The notes: generated by a model from the sequence alone, not told the origin. A DNA stretch of 64,000 nt from Planctobacterium marinum (GCF_036322805.1 NZ_AP027272.1:744001-808000); one strand, 5' to 3'. Counted from the stretch's first letter, positions 52,792-64,000 are shown. Program-made: numbers and translations.

Positions 52792-54518
52792 GCCTGTAGT
52801 TGTGACACGCTTTCCTTGGTTTGTATTGCAATATTTAAGACATCGCCGCCGGGCTTTATTCGCCATAGTCGACTTTCGCCACACTCAGGTTCTGCTGATG
52901 AGGTTTCGAAATAGTGATACCAGGACTGGCTCCTGTTGGAGTCCAGCAGTAGCGTGGTGGTGCATTGCCCATCGTGATAATACACGTTTGCCACCTTTCC
53001 ACTCGGTAGCAAGTGAAGCCGAACTGACTGACAGTTGGGGTCACACAAATTCAGATGATAGAACCCGGTAAATTCGGTTATGCCTGATCCAGATGTGCCA
53101 CTGGCAAATTCCCCGGTATTCGAGGTTCGTGTTGTTAATGACACTGGTATCGCCAGTTGCTTGAAACTCTCAAGGGCGACATCGTAATAGTAAAACAGCG
53201 GGCGTTGCGTTACCTGTATTACCTTCACCCAATTAGTTTGGGTATTAGCAGGATATATAATGCTTTCTACCTGTGGCCTTGGTAGCCATAAAAAAATGGC
53301 TGTCCAGATAAAAGGTACAACCACGAGGGGTGAAAGTAGTGCGTTTAACACTGGGTTAACCCGTGTTTTTAGTTTTTCAGCGCGTATCAAAAAGCGGGTT
53401 CTGACATAGGCAGCAAGGCAAATAAACACAATGAAGGTACTGACTAACACTGCGTAGGTGGGTAAAAACACCAGCGCAAAACTCTTGCGCATCAGGTTTA
53501 ATGCTTCTTCCGGGATATTTTCCGGTGCCCTGATAAATTGTCGTGCCCAATGAAAAGCGATATCTTGTTCCAGTTTAAAAATATCCTTCGCTTTATGGAT
53601 CTCTGGTAAGGAACTGAAGCGGTTCCTGGCGACATCATATAGGCAACGGCTGACGGAGAGTAAAAAGCGTTGTTCGGCGTGCATTGATGAATCTTCTGTT
53701 GCGCGTTCGAGAGCGCATTGGTAGACCTCGCTGAGACGCGTCGCATCATGCCGGGTAAAGCGACTTTGAGATTGTAAAAACTGCTCAAAATTAGCGATGT
53801 TTTGTTTTATAAACGACGACTCAAGTTCGGTATTTTTGACACGTTGCAATTTATCCATCACCGAAGAGAATTCATCCAGGTTATCGCGAAATCCGAGATA
53901 GATAACTTCTGCCGGGCGCGCTATTTTTTGCGGTAAGCCCGTTTCCGACACCATTTGAGCCAACTCAACTTCAATCGTCGCTGATGTTTCCAGGGTATTG
54001 CGATAATTATCGTTCAGGCAGACGTGCATTGGCAGGTACAAGCGCACCAGTTGTTTTTGGCTATAGGCCACCAATCCGCCTGATGCAACAAAGGTATTAT
54101 ATTCTGGTAACGTTCCTTTGCTGAACACCCGATTTGCCGCGTTGCCCAGTATGCTGCAATGAATTATCTGTTTTGAAGCATTGCGTTCCATAAACAGGTA
54201 TAACTCTTTCATGCCGATATAGCCCAGCATGGTCACCAGACCGAAGATCGCCAGTTTCAAGGAAACGCGGTTGAGCGTATTGGTAGTATTGAGTTTTTTG
54301 TTAAGTGACAGACCAATCAGTACCGACAAACCCAGGCCGATACCCGATATCAGCCGTCCGGTGACCTCCAGCTGATTAAAGTCGCTATAGTGCTCGACGT
54401 AGTAAAGACTGTTGACTAACAAGGTTAAAAAATAGATTTCAGCCAGTAAATAGCTCAATACCGCCAGTAACAACCAGGGTTGCCAGGTAAACAGTTTAAG
54501 TCGTTGTCGCCATTCCAT
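52773..54518 (-). CDS. Large membrane protein of unknown function
   Basis: 581 residues. Three hydrophobic helices occupy the N-terminal 120 residues. A soluble, helical region follows (about 125-340, with C residues near 122, 168 and 266), then two more helices near 350-410 and a C-terminal Ser/Thr/Gly-rich domain (about 430-581) with CDPNCQSVRLHLLPSG. I recognise no family. It lies 20 bases downstream of the solute-binding protein gene and probably shares its transcript. Confidence 0.7.
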   Translation of the reverse strand: MEWRQRLKLFTWQPWLLLAVLSYLLAEIYFLTLLVNSLYYVEHYSDFNQLEVTGRLISGIGLGLSVLIGLSLNKKLNTTNTLNRVSLKLAIFGLVTMLGYIGMKELYLFMERNASKQIIHCSILGNAANRVFSKGTLPEYNTFVASGGLVAYSQKQLVRLYLPMHVCLNDNYRNTLETSATIEVELAQMVSETGLPQKIARPAEVIYLGFRDNLDEFSSVMDKLQRVKNTELESSFIKQNIANFEQFLQSQSRFTRHDATRLSEVYQCALERATEDSSMHAEQRFLLSVSRCLYDVARNRFSSLPEIHKAKDIFKLEQDIAFHWARQFIRAPENIPEEALNLMRKSFALVFLPTYAVLVSTFIVFICLAAYVRTRFLIRAEKLKTRVNPVLNALLSPLVVVPFIWTAIFLWLPRPQVESIIYPANTQTNWVKVIQVTQRPLFYYYDVALESFKQLAIPVSLTTRTSNTGEFASGTSGSGITEFTGFYHLNLCDPNCQSVRLHLLPSGKVANVYYHDGQCTTTLLLDSNRSQSWYHYFETSSAEPECGESRLWRIKPGGDVLNIAIQTKESVSQLQAHNLFL

Positions 54519-54538
54519 TGTTATTCCAGCAAAGGTTG

Positions 54539-55246
54539 TCAGTCGGGTGAGTGCTGCAACGAAATGGTTTTCTTGGCGTCCACAAGCTTCGCAATAATAG
54601 CTGGGTCTGTATCCAGTTGAGCGGCTAAATAATACCCTTGCGCCAATTCAGGTACCGTCCATACTACATCCCAGTTGAGTGGGTCTTGATTAAGTAGCTC
54701 TGCTTTACTTTTGAATAAATGCTTATTGGTTACCACAAAATCTGCTTTTCCTGAAAAAAGTAACTTAAACACAGAGTTGAGGTTGCTGCTGACTATGAGA
54801 TGTCGTCGCTCTTCAAAGCCCAAGGTGGTTAGTGTTTCGTAAACCAGATCCTGGCGCAACACCACAGTTAACCAATTCTTAGCATCTTCAATGCTTTTTA
54901 TCTGATATTGACTGATCGGCTTACGCCCATAAAAACCAAATGCATTGGTTCCTAGTTTTTTTATCCAAATGAATTTGTCTTCTCGTTCTGGCGTGCGCAC
55001 GATGGAAAAAATAAAGGTATTTTTGCGTTCCTGAGCCATCTTATAAGCCCTGGCCCATGGGTAGACTTCTACCGGGGCTTGCGCTAGTCCAGATGCAATT
55101 TTTAAGTTGTGTACTAAATCGAAGTATTCGCCGGTAAGTTTATTATTTTCCATGTATTGTAGAGGTGGTAAATTCTCCGTAACAAACAAAACTTCGGGTT
55201 CCGCATTGCTGTGAATTGCATGGAGGAATGCGAACAATACCAGCAA
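54539..55246 (-). CDS. Periplasmic solute-binding protein (SBP_bac_3-like)
   Basis: About 235 residues of the family 3 extracellular-binding type, as found in amino-acid uptake and as free sensors: VTENLPPLQYMENNKLTGEYFDLV, AYKMAQERKNTFIFSIVRTPERED, IEDAKNWLTVVLRQDLVYETL. A signal peptide is visible (VLFAFLHAIHSNA). The TTG at 55246 gives a short n-region; the frame stays open upstream (VRLITSKTLLVLFAF), so the real start may be a little earlier. There is no ABC permease beside it, only the 581-residue membrane protein. Confidence 0.8.
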   Translation of the reverse strand: MLVLFAFLHAIHSNAEPEVLFVTENLPPLQYMENNKLTGEYFDLVHNLKIASGLAQAPVEVYPWARAYKMAQERKNTFIFSIVRTPEREDKFIWIKKLGTNAFGFYGRKPISQYQIKSIEDAKNWLTVVLRQDLVYETLTTLGFEERRHLIVSSNLNSVFKLLFSGKADFVVTNKHLFKSKAELLNQDPLNWDVVWTVPELAQGYYLAAQLDTDPAIIAKLVDAKKTISLQHSPD

Positions 55247-55482
55247 TGTTTTGCTGGTAATTAAGCGTACGTTAGATGAAAAGATGATGTATTCTCTGAT
55301 TCCGGTTTGGTGTCCTTTACTCTAGTTCAGAGAAAGCCATTCCAGCAAGTTAACATTGACAACTGAAACTAAAATCGAGCCTGATGAGATTCAGCATACA
55401 ATAATGTCTGATTTTATAGCATGTGTAATGGGGTGGTTTTTGTTTTGTGTTTTAACCGCATTTTTAAAAGGGAGCTGCCACC

Positions 55483-55809
55483 ATGGAAAATCACCCAATA
55501 GATTTAGTTTCTATTGCCAATGAACTTGAAGCATTCGTGCAAACCTGCGTGCCTGACAGTACCAGCGTGAGTAAATATGGCGGTACGCTATTTACCTTAA
55601 AGCCCGAGGAGAAAGAAGGGCAATTTTGCGGTGTATTTGTGTATTCTGCCCACGTGCAGTTGTCATTGAGTCATGGGCCTTTGTTAAAAGATGAGCGCAA
55701 GATACTCAAAGGAACAGGAAAGTACCGACGGCATGTTAATTTCAAAAGTCAGGATCAAATTGATTATGCCTATCTCAAAGAACTAATCATCCAGGCTGCC
55801 AGTTTTTAA
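55483..55809 (+). CDS. DUF1801-like protein
   Basis: 108 residues, cytoplasmic. KYGGTLFTLKPE, GVFVYSAHVQLSLSHGPLL and LKGTGKYRRHVNFKS follow the DUF1801 pattern (YG-p-f, h--L-f--G--L, L-G-GK--rh). GGGAGCTGCC precedes the ATG. Function unknown. Confidence 0.78.
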   Translation: MENHPIDLVSIANELEAFVQTCVPDSTSVSKYGGTLFTLKPEEKEGQFCGVFVYSAHVQLSLSHGPLLKDERKILKGTGKYRRHVNFKSQDQIDYAYLKELIIQAASF

Positions 55810-55868
55810 AGTCACCGCTTAGCAGAACAAACCATTTTTAGCTTAAGAAAAATTTACGCCCGCGAAAA

Positions 55869-56378
55869 ATGATTATCCCAACAATTGAAACCGAAAAACT
55901 AAGTTTAGTGCCGCCAACACTAGAAGCTTTTTGTGTATATGAAGGGTTCTATACCGATGCTGAAGCATCAAAAGCCTATGGTGGGCCCATTACAACGGAA
56001 CAAGTCTGGGCCAGATTGAAGGCCGATATTGGCTCCTGGTACATGCTGGGGTTCGGTGTTTGGGTGATTCAACGCAAGTCAGATAATAACTATATTGGTA
56101 CCTGTGGATTTTGGCAGGGTAAAGAATGGCCAAAGGAGTTAACCTGGTGGGTGGCACCCCAAGGACGAGGCCAAGGTGTCGCAACTGAAGCCTCAAATGC
56201 GGCACTATTGCACGCTTACAATGAGTTTGGTTGGGATACGGTTGAAACTTACATGAATGATGATAACCGGGCTGCCCGTGCTTTGGTTGAAAAGCTCGGA
56301 GGTAAAAAAGTCAAACGAGCTGTGTTTACTGATGGCTTGAGTCGGGATATCTACCAAATCCCAAAACCGGGCTTATGA
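55869..56378 (+). CDS. GNAT acetyltransferase (RimJ/RimL-like)
   Basis: 169 residues: IETEKLSLVPPTLEAF start, GTCGFWQGKEWPKELTWWV, the acetyl-CoA loop APQGRGQGVATEA and NDDNRAARALVEKLGGK, all typical of ribosomal-protein-type N-acetyltransferases. The substrate is unknown. Confidence 0.88.
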   Translation: MIIPTIETEKLSLVPPTLEAFCVYEGFYTDAEASKAYGGPITTEQVWARLKADIGSWYMLGFGVWVIQRKSDNNYIGTCGFWQGKEWPKELTWWVAPQGRGQGVATEASNAALLHAYNEFGWDTVETYMNDDNRAARALVEKLGGKKVKRAVFTDGLSRDIYQIPKPGL

Positions 56379-56425
56379 GGTAGCAAGAGTATTAATGCCG
56401 AGCATTTATTTTTCAAGGAGGTGCA

Positions 56426-57124
56426 GTGGGTAAAAAGTTGTATTTAATTCCAGGGACCATGTGCAATCAAAAGCTATGGGACCGAGTGGTTCCATATTTA
56501 CACAGCTCGATAGAGTTGGGTTATTTGGCTATACCGCGAGGTAAAAATTTCGATGAACTTGCAGCTTACTATCACCAAATCCTTAGCGATGACAGGGTAA
56601 ACCTGATAGGGTTTTCACTGGGGGGCTATATTGCCACCTGGTTCGCAATGTTATACCCCGAGCGCATTGCAAAATTATTTGTTACCTCGAATAGTCCTTG
56701 CAGTCTGTCGACAGAGGAGTTGAATCTGCGTCGCGATACACTGAAATACGTCGAATCTCATGGCTACAAGGGCATGAGTCGGAAAAAAGCCGCGAATATG
56801 TTGGATGAAGCTAATAAAACAGAAGGTCTGATTGATTTGATTTTGGAAATGGATAGCGATTTGGGGGAAGCTGAGTTTATTAGTCAGTATCGTTATACAT
56901 CGGACAGAGTCGATCTTGCTTCCGCCTTTAAACAATTCCCTTTTAATACAATCATTTATTACAGCGAAAACGACAGGCTGGTGAATTCGGAATGGCTCAA
57001 AGGGCTTGCCAATGTAAATACCAAGCTATCCGTCATTGCTACCTCGGGATACGGCCACATGTTACCACTGGAAAAGCCCCGCGAGTTGGCAAATCATATC
57101 AATACATGGATGCATTTGGATTAA
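56426..57124 (+). CDS. Alpha/beta hydrolase
   Basis: 232 residues. The nucleophile elbow is GFSLGGYIA near residue 62, the acid is in YYSENDRLV and the catalytic His in GYGHMLPLEKP, in the usual order of the fold. GTG 56426 has a strong AAGGAGG four bases upstream. The substrate is unknown; small esters are likely. Confidence 0.88.
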   Translation: MGKKLYLIPGTMCNQKLWDRVVPYLHSSIELGYLAIPRGKNFDELAAYYHQILSDDRVNLIGFSLGGYIATWFAMLYPERIAKLFVTSNSPCSLSTEELNLRRDTLKYVESHGYKGMSRKKAANMLDEANKTEGLIDLILEMDSDLGEAEFISQYRYTSDRVDLASAFKQFPFNTIIYYSENDRLVNSEWLKGLANVNTKLSVIATSGYGHMLPLEKPRELANHINTWMHLD

Positions 57125-57128
57125 AAAC

Positions 57129-57509
57129 ATGACAAATAGAGTTCAAAGAACTTTGTTACACATCAGTATTCTGCTGGCGCTGTTTAATACTGTGATTTTT
57201 GTTCGCCCACTGTTCGAACCGGTAGGTGATTATCTTATGGTTATCATCGTGGCGATTTCTTTTTTAGTGGGTCGTAAGGCCCATAACATTGCCGATTTTG
57301 CACCCGCAATGGCCTGGTTGAATGTGCCGTTAGTTTTGTTAATGACAGGGCTGTTGCTGTTGCAGATAGCTTATCACCCTGCATTGCGATACGGATTTAA
57401 TAAGCCTGTGACAGCGCTCGTGACGCTTCTTGTCATCATTTTGCTGGTGCTGATAGCAGTGTTTGCTCCCGGGCGAATCAAGCCTTCTCACAAAACGCCT
57501 GAAAACTGA
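57129..57509 (+). CDS. Four-helix membrane protein
   Basis: About 126 residues from ATG 57129, four hydrophobic helices (LLHISILLALFNTVIFV, YLMVIIVAISFLVG, LVLLMTGLLLLQIAY, VTLLVIILLVLIAVF). It starts four bases after the hydrolase stop and may be co-transcribed. No family recognised. Confidence 0.65.
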   Translation: MTNRVQRTLLHISILLALFNTVIFVRPLFEPVGDYLMVIIVAISFLVGRKAHNIADFAPAMAWLNVPLVLLMTGLLLLQIAYHPALRYGFNKPVTALVTLLVIILLVLIAVFAPGRIKPSHKTPEN

Positions 57510-57540
57510 TTGTTTGCTAGCGAAATAGTTTCCTCTGTAT

Positions 57541-57639
57541 ACAAAAAAGGTCAGCACTGCTGACCTCTTTGAATGGTGCTTTACCGAATCACACGTTGAG
57601 GTAGTCCACAATGCCATCGGCGGCTTTGCGGCCTTCGTC
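57541..57639 (-). pseudogene. Duplicate of the gltD 3' end and its terminator
   Basis: 99 bases match 61003-61101 at 92 positions by eye. Read on the minus strand they hold the last 16 codons of gltD ([16 protein letters not shown], stop) followed by the same terminator hairpin GGTCAGCA/TGCTGACC with flanking A and T runs. No other part of gltD is present. With 61003-61101 it brackets the segment holding the metalloprotease gene. In this orientation the hairpin may also end transcription of the gene at 57129. Confidence 0.9.
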
Positions 57640-57825
57640 GTTAATAAGCTGATGGATAAAATATCTGCATGTTGTACTCAAATGAGGTTTTGCGTGAGAT
57701 ACAAGTGCTCATGATTTTTCGTTGCCTCATAACCCATGGGCGGGAGGATTTAGAACGGTTGTGGATGAAAATTCTCCTAAATTTATCCTTCTCAACCATT
57801 TACGCTGCTTGTGGAACACATTAAG

Positions 57826-60800
57826 ATGTTGTTTTTTAAGACAATAAAGGGACTTATTTTGCGCTTATTTAATGCTCGATTATGTTTTTCCAATGTTTTT
57901 GCCCGCCCGTTTATAGCATTAATTGCACTTACATTCGGCATTTTTCATGCACAAGGAGCTGAGCTTGAGCCTTTTGTTTTGGATGCGAGTTGGACGCTAC
58001 TTAGTACTCAAGAAGGCGTAAAACGTTATGCTGGAGAGAAGCCAAATCAGCCTCATTTACCGCAAATCATCGGGGATACCGCATACTGGATAGCGGGCAA
58101 TGGATATAGCGATGGTAGTCAGGCGACAAATCAGGTTTTAGCAATGGATCTTAACTCGGGTGAAATAACCGAGTTAACAACGATGGGGCCTAATTTTTTG
58201 CGTGGTAACGCTACGACGGAGTACAAAGGTCGCTTGTTGTCGGTGGGGGGAGCAGGCAATTTTGTTAATCACAACCTCAATTACGTCATGTCTTATGATA
58301 CTGGCAATGGAGAATGGCGACAGCACAATGCGGCTCCGTTAGCCCGTGAAAATGCCATGGCTGAGCAGTACAACGGGAAGATTTATGCATTTGGCGGTTG
58401 GGGGTTCGATAGCTTTAACAGAGCGATTGTACGCTTAAATGATGATGGTTCGTTTTATACTGATGTTGAAGAAAGCGCAACGTGGCGAAAAGAGGTTCAG
58501 GTTTATGATATTGCCTCAGATACCTGGTCTATATTAGGGGATGCGCCAACTGATGAGCCCTTTCGGGCGAGTACCATTGTTGAAGATACTGTCTATCTGA
58601 GCGGCGAAGTTGATTGGGTTACGGCAAATGATACGTTGCATGTTTTTGAAATCGATTCCGCAAATTGGAGTACTCTCACCATACCAGCGCCTTTGGTGAG
58701 CAAAAAACTGGTTTCAGTCGGTCATCTGCTATTGGTGTATGGGTTAACTGACTGGTCGATGGTGTCTAACTCGTTGTGGCAAAGCTATATTTTCGATACG
58801 CGAGAGCAGACATGGTTCGAGGGATTAGCGTTACCTAATGCTGAGAACCTCACTTCGGTATTCGCCTTAGCAAGTGAAGGTGATGCTCTTTATTACTTCG
58901 AATACGCAGAAAACCCATGGGATAGCGCGAATAAACAAGTGTATCGATTAGACTTTAATACTGGTACGTCGGCAGATCAGGAATATCAGCCATTTGAAGA
59001 GCAAACTATTACTGAATTTGCCATCGACAACGGAGATGTACTAGCAATTAACGAGGCTGGCACAATAGCCAATCTGGTGGTGGCGGATTGGCAGGATTAT
59101 GATGATGTCTGGAATGGTCGCGGTGATGAGGCGCAAAAAGCTGCATTAAAACGCCTTACTCAGTCCGTGTATACCCATCTCGAGGATCAATTTACCTTCA
59201 TGTTTTTTGTATTCGACGAGCCTGAACATGCCCCTTATCCAGCGCCTTATGGTTATCACACACCGATTCAAAATGATATTGAGGGAATTGGTCAAGGTAT
59301 CTTCGATTTCGCCGAGGCTTATGGTAGTGCCGATATGTTGGAAAGTATCGTGGTGTTAGGTGCCGCTGACGATATTATTCACGGGCCATCTTTACATGAG
59401 CTTGGACATCGCTGGGGGAACTATTTAGAGGGCAGTCTGGATGCGATGCGTCAACTGGGATGGGTAGCCTGTATGGCACCTGATTTGATGCCTTATCATT
59501 GGGGGTTATTGAGTAATGGTGGTCAACTTGGCGGTTGGCATGAAGAAGATCTCAATATGGGAGATGACAATAGTGCAACCTATCTCCTCAATGATGGAGC
59601 TGAAGGTTCGGCTGGATTCCGGGGAATTGGTCCGGGTAACAATTTTATTGGTTATAGTAATCTTGAACTGTACTTGATGGGCCTGTTACCTGACACCGAA
59701 GTTGGGGAACTACGAGAACCAGCTACTGCACCAATTGAATTAGATATTAATCCGCTGTTTGTGATTGATAGTTTTAATCAAATTTCCATGGATACCGTGA
59801 TTCAGGAAAACGGCGCCAGAGTACCTGATGTAGGGGAAGCTGCAACGAGCTTTAATACCATGTTTGTGGTGCTATCAAAAACGCCGCTGAGTCAGTCAGA
59901 ATGGCATAATTATCACCTGCAAGTGAATAACTTTACCCGAACAGAACACGATGATTATTTACGACTGAATAACTTCTGGGAGGCCACTGACGGCAAGGCG
60001 AGTTTAGTGGTGCCCAATCTCCATGAGGCTTTGCTTAGCAATTCTGGTATACAGTATACCAGAGGTGATTTTGATGGTGATGGCAAAGCAGACGTCGCGG
60101 TGCGACGCCCTTCAATATTCATGCAATATATTTTGAATTCGCAAGACGGTGAAATTCAACGGCATAACTTTGGGAAGAGTAACACCGATATTCCGGTGTT
60201 GGGGGATTTTGATGGTGATGGCTTAAGTGATGTTGCTGTGAGACGACCGGGAAACAGTACCTGGTACATTCTGAATAGTTCGGACCACCAAATCCAGCGT
60301 ATCCGTTTTGGTTTACAGGAGCAGGATATCCCGGTGCCTGCGGATTACGATGGAGATGGCAAAACCGATGTGGCAGTTCGCCGGCCCGACACACACATGT
60401 GGTATATCCTTAACAGTTCTGATAGCAATATTCAGCGTATTAATTTCGGGTTACAGGAGGCCGATATTCCGGTACCCGCTGATTATGACGGTGACGGTAA
60501 AGCTGATGTTGCAGTAAGACGTCCCTCGACGCAAATGTGGTACATATTAAATAGTTCAGACGGGGAGATTCAGCGTATCAACTTTGGTTTGCAGGCTGAG
60601 GATATTCCAGTTCCGGCTGATTATGACGGTGACGGTAAAGCTGATGTGGCAGTGAGGCGGCCCTCTACTCAGATGTGGTATATCCTGAATAGCTCCGATG
60701 GGGAAGTTCAACGTGTTAGTTTCGGTCTACAGGAGCAAGATATCCCGGTGCCGGCTGATTATGATGGTGATGGCAAAGCTGACGTCGCGGTAAGAAGACC

Positions 60801-60930
60801 TTCCAATTATATGTTTTATATCCTGGGTTCTTCAGATAATGAAATTCAGCGCGTGAATTTTGGGAAGAACGAAGCGGATGTTCCGCTTTTGGCCACACCT
60901 GTAACATTAATGGAAATGACGGCACAATAG
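57826..60930 (+). CDS. Secreted Kelch / HELGH metalloprotease / FG-GAP-repeat protein
   Basis: About 1034 residues. A long signal peptide (FIALIALTFGIFHAQG) leads into a Kelch-like beta-propeller (about 50-400: NGKIYAFGGWGFD, VYLSGEVDWV and similar blades). A peptidase-like domain (400-740) has the zinc motif HELGHRWGNYL near 525. Six tandem 46-residue FG-GAP/VCBS-type repeats (about 745-1020) each carry a calcium-loop DxDGDGxxDVAVRRP. The combination suggests a secreted or surface metallopeptidase with a sugar- or protein-binding propeller. ATG 57826 is used; GTG 57811 is an alternative. It lies alone in a 3.4-kb segment bounded by direct repeats. Confidence 0.82.
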   Translation: MLFFKTIKGLILRLFNARLCFSNVFARPFIALIALTFGIFHAQGAELEPFVLDASWTLLSTQEGVKRYAGEKPNQPHLPQIIGDTAYWIAGNGYSDGSQATNQVLAMDLNSGEITELTTMGPNFLRGNATTEYKGRLLSVGGAGNFVNHNLNYVMSYDTGNGEWRQHNAAPLARENAMAEQYNGKIYAFGGWGFDSFNRAIVRLNDDGSFYTDVEESATWRKEVQVYDIASDTWSILGDAPTDEPFRASTIVEDTVYLSGEVDWVTANDTLHVFEIDSANWSTLTIPAPLVSKKLVSVGHLLLVYGLTDWSMVSNSLWQSYIFDTREQTWFEGLALPNAENLTSVFALASEGDALYYFEYAENPWDSANKQVYRLDFNTGTSADQEYQPFEEQTITEFAIDNGDVLAINEAGTIANLVVADWQDYDDVWNGRGDEAQKAALKRLTQSVYTHLEDQFTFMFFVFDEPEHAPYPAPYGYHTPIQNDIEGIGQGIFDFAEAYGSADMLESIVVLGAADDIIHGPSLHELGHRWGNYLEGSLDAMRQLGWVACMAPDLMPYHWGLLSNGGQLGGWHEEDLNMGDDNSATYLLNDGAEGSAGFRGIGPGNNFIGYSNLELYLMGLLPDTEVGELREPATAPIELDINPLFVIDSFNQISMDTVIQENGARVPDVGEAATSFNTMFVVLSKTPLSQSEWHNYHLQVNNFTRTEHDDYLRLNNFWEATDGKASLVVPNLHEALLSNSGIQYTRGDFDGDGKADVAVRRPSIFMQYILNSQDGEIQRHNFGKSNTDIPVLGDFDGDGLSDVAVRRPGNSTWYILNSSDHQIQRIRFGLQEQDIPVPADYDGDGKTDVAVRRPDTHMWYILNSSDSNIQRINFGLQEADIPVPADYDGDGKADVAVRRPSTQMWYILNSSDGEIQRINFGLQAEDIPVPADYDGDGKADVAVRRPSTQMWYILNSSDGEVQRVSFGLQEQDIPVPADYDGDGKADVAVRRPSNYMFYILGSSDNEIQRVNFGKNEADVPLLATPVTLMEMTAQ
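60063..60890 (+). repeat. Six tandem 138-bp repeats within the metalloprotease gene
   Basis: Copies begin near 60063, 60201, 60339, 60477, 60615 and 60753. The fourth and fifth are the most alike (PADYDGDGKADVAVRRPSTQ in both), which points to recent copying by slippage or unequal crossing-over, while the first and second have diverged. Confidence 0.9.
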
Positions 60931-61002
60931 TAAACCAGTTATAAATGGCTAGCAGGTTACTATGAATGTGGCTGAACCCATTAGCCGCAGGTTATTCCGA
61001 AA

Positions 61003-62469
<1,467 letters not shown>

Positions 62470-62477
62470 TTACTCCG

Positions 62478-64000
62478 TTACTGCGCCTGCACTCGTAGCT
62501 CATTGGATGAGCGACTGATATGGCCAAGCAGGTTTTTCACATCACTGGTTTTAGGTTTAATGAGTCTGATCTTGCCCAGGTAATCAGCGAAATTTGTCAG
62601 AATTTTCAGAGCGTGTTCGCTACCTGTTTCTTCGTAATGCTGATCCACTAAGCCGCGCAGATGTTCGGATAAAATGATCTTGTCACTGATATCCAGAATC
62701 TCTACCAGCTCCTGGTTAACCCGGTTTTCCAGATCGCCCTGCTCATCAAGAATATAGGCGAAACCACCGGTCATACCGGCACCAAAGTTAACGCCAATTT
62801 TACCCAATATGGCAACGATACCGCCGGTCATGTATTCACAGGCGTTATCTCCGGCACCTTCTACTACCGCAATGGCACCTGAGTTACGCACTGCTAAACG
62901 CTCACCGGCACGGCCTGCTGCAAAGAGTTTGCCGCCCGTAGCCCCGTATAAACAGGTATTACCGATAATGGCACTGTTGTGGGTGTCGTACTCAACGCCT
63001 GCAGGAGGATGGATCACCAGCTTGCCGCCTGTCATACCTTTACCTACATAGTCGTTAGCATCACCTTCCAGACGCATTTCCAGGCCGCCCGCGTTCCATA
63101 CGCCGAAGCTTTGTCCTGCGGTGCCTTTAAAATTGATGTTGATGGGATAATCCGCCATGCCTTGGTTGCCATAGTGACGGGCAATAAAGCCCGACAAAGA
63201 CGCACCCACAGAACGGTCGGTATTGCGAATATTAAAGTTCAGGCTAATACCGGATTTGTTCTGCACGGCAGACTCGGCGCGGGCCAATATAGCCAGGTTC
63301 ATGTCGCCGTTATCCAGTGGTTTGTTGGTAACCTCTGAACAGAACAAACGGGTGTGAGAGCCTGCTTCGGCTTTCGCCAGCATCGGTTTAAGATCCAGCT
63401 TGTGCTGCTTGGCATTGATGCCATCCAACACTTCCAGATACTCAGTGCGACCAATCAAGTCATCCAGGCGTTGTACACCAAGGCTGGCTAGAATCTCGCG
63501 TACTTCCTGAGCGATAAATTTAAAGTAATTCATCACCATCTCAGGTAAGCCGATAAAGTATTCGCTACGTAGTTTTTCGTCTTGGGTTGCTACACCTGTC
63601 GCACAGTTGTTAAGGTGACAGATACGTAAGTACTTACATCCTAGTGCCACCATAGGGCCAGTTCCAAAACCGAAACTTTCGGCGCCCAGGATCGCCGCTT
63701 TAACTACATCCAGACCTGTTTTTAAGCCGCCATCGGTTTGCACCCGTACTTTGTGGCGCAGGCCGTTTTCTACCAGCGCTTGCTGAGTTTCTGCCAGGCC
63801 TAGCTCCCAAGGACAACCTGCGTATTTAACCGAGGTGAGAGGGCTGGCACCTGTGCCGCCGTCGTAACCCGATACCGTAATCAAATCGGCATAGGCTTTG
63901 GCAACACCTGTAGCGATAGTCCCTACACCCGGCTCTGATACCAGTTTAACCGAGATAAGTGCTTTGGGGTTGACCTGCTTCAGGTCGAAAATCAGCTGGG
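62478..64000 (-). CDS. gltB: Glutamate synthase large subunit (3' part)
   Basis: The last 507 codons; the gene continues beyond the window edge at 64000. Visible are the end of the FMN-binding barrel ([26 protein letters not shown]), the 3Fe-4S Cys cluster ([19 protein letters not shown]) and the C-terminal GXGXG beta-helix domain ([59 protein letters not shown]). The N-terminal glutaminase domain is outside the window. First gene of gltBD. Confidence 0.97.
   Translation of the reverse strand, partial: QLIFDLKQVNPKALISVKLVSEPGVGTIATGVAKAYADLITVSGYDGGTGASPLTSVKYAGCPWELGLAETQQALVENGLRHKVRVQTDGGLKTGLDVVKAAILGAESFGFGTGPMVALGCKYLRICHLNNCATGVATQDEKLRSEYFIGLPEMVMNYFKFIAQEVREILASLGVQRLDDLIGRTEYLEVLDGINAKQHKLDLKPMLAKAEAGSHTRLFCSEVTNKPLDNGDMNLAILARAESAVQNKSGISLNFNIRNTDRSVGASLSGFIARHYGNQGMADYPININFKGTAGQSFGVWNAGGLEMRLEGDANDYVGKGMTGGKLVIHPPAGVEYDTHNSAIIGNTCLYGATGGKLFAAGRAGERLAVRNSGAIAVVEGAGDNACEYMTGGIVAILGKIGVNFGAGMTGGFAYILDEQGDLENRVNQELVEILDISDKIILSEHLRGLVDQHYEETGSEHALKILTNFADYLGKIRLIKPKTSDVKNLLGHISRSSNELRVQAQ

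Overview
The window looks like the chromosome of a marine heterotrophic gammaproteobacterium, most likely in the Alteromonadales (Alteromonadaceae-like). This rests on gene content: CrbS/CrbR-type acetate signalling beside an ActP-like symporter, DbpA, AguA/AguB, a TonB-dependent receptor in a polyhydroxybutyrate (PHB) locus, and GltBD. Base composition is moderate (mid-40s % G+C by eye) in the core and clearly AT-richer at 42.6-52.8 kb. No database search was possible, so family names come from motifs and architecture.

Layout. 0-2.2 kb: LuxR-type response regulator and MscS channel. 2.3-7.1 kb: four overlapping minus-strand genes (corrinoid cap domain, B12-binding domain, URO-D/MtaA-type methyltransferase, DUF1638-like/PAS/GGDEF/EAL protein), bounded by two copies of the 3' end of a membrane-protein gene. 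8.1-16.2 kb: acetate cluster, with a CrbS-like symporter-kinase divergent from DUF4212, an ActP-like symporter, a DUF294/CBS protein and a DnaQ-like exonuclease. 16.2-27.6 kb: secreted protein, GH13 lipoprotein, methyltransferase plus FeeM-like/cNMP protein, dbpA, an M16 peptidase pair, a formyltransferase-fold protein, and aguBA. 28.0-35.0 kb: a PHB/3-hydroxybutyrate utilisation locus (BdhA, PHB depolymerase, MetX-like esterase, GntP permease) divergent from a TonB-dependent receptor. 35.1-42.3 kb: a second CrbR/CrbS-type pair around small genes and an SDR with palindromic operators.

42.7-52.8 kb: an integron cassette array without an integrase gene in the window. Eleven clear attC sites of about 100 bp, plus several degenerate ones, separate small, mostly plus-strand genes: lipoproteins, small membrane proteins, a ParDE-like toxin-antitoxin pair on the minus strand, a pseudopilin-like protein, an LRR-like protein, and probably a PAS-GGDEF cyclase and a cupin at the far end.

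52.8-64 kb: an unrecognised 581-residue membrane protein, a solute-binding protein, small enzymes, then a large Kelch/HELGH-metalloprotease/FG-GAP protein in a segment bounded by 99-bp direct repeats of the 3' end of gltD, followed by gltD and the 3' part of gltB.

The strongest candidates for new biology are the corrinoid/methyltransferase operon fused by translational coupling to a c-di-GMP enzyme, the two gene segments bounded by duplicated gene 3' ends, and the integrase-less attC array.
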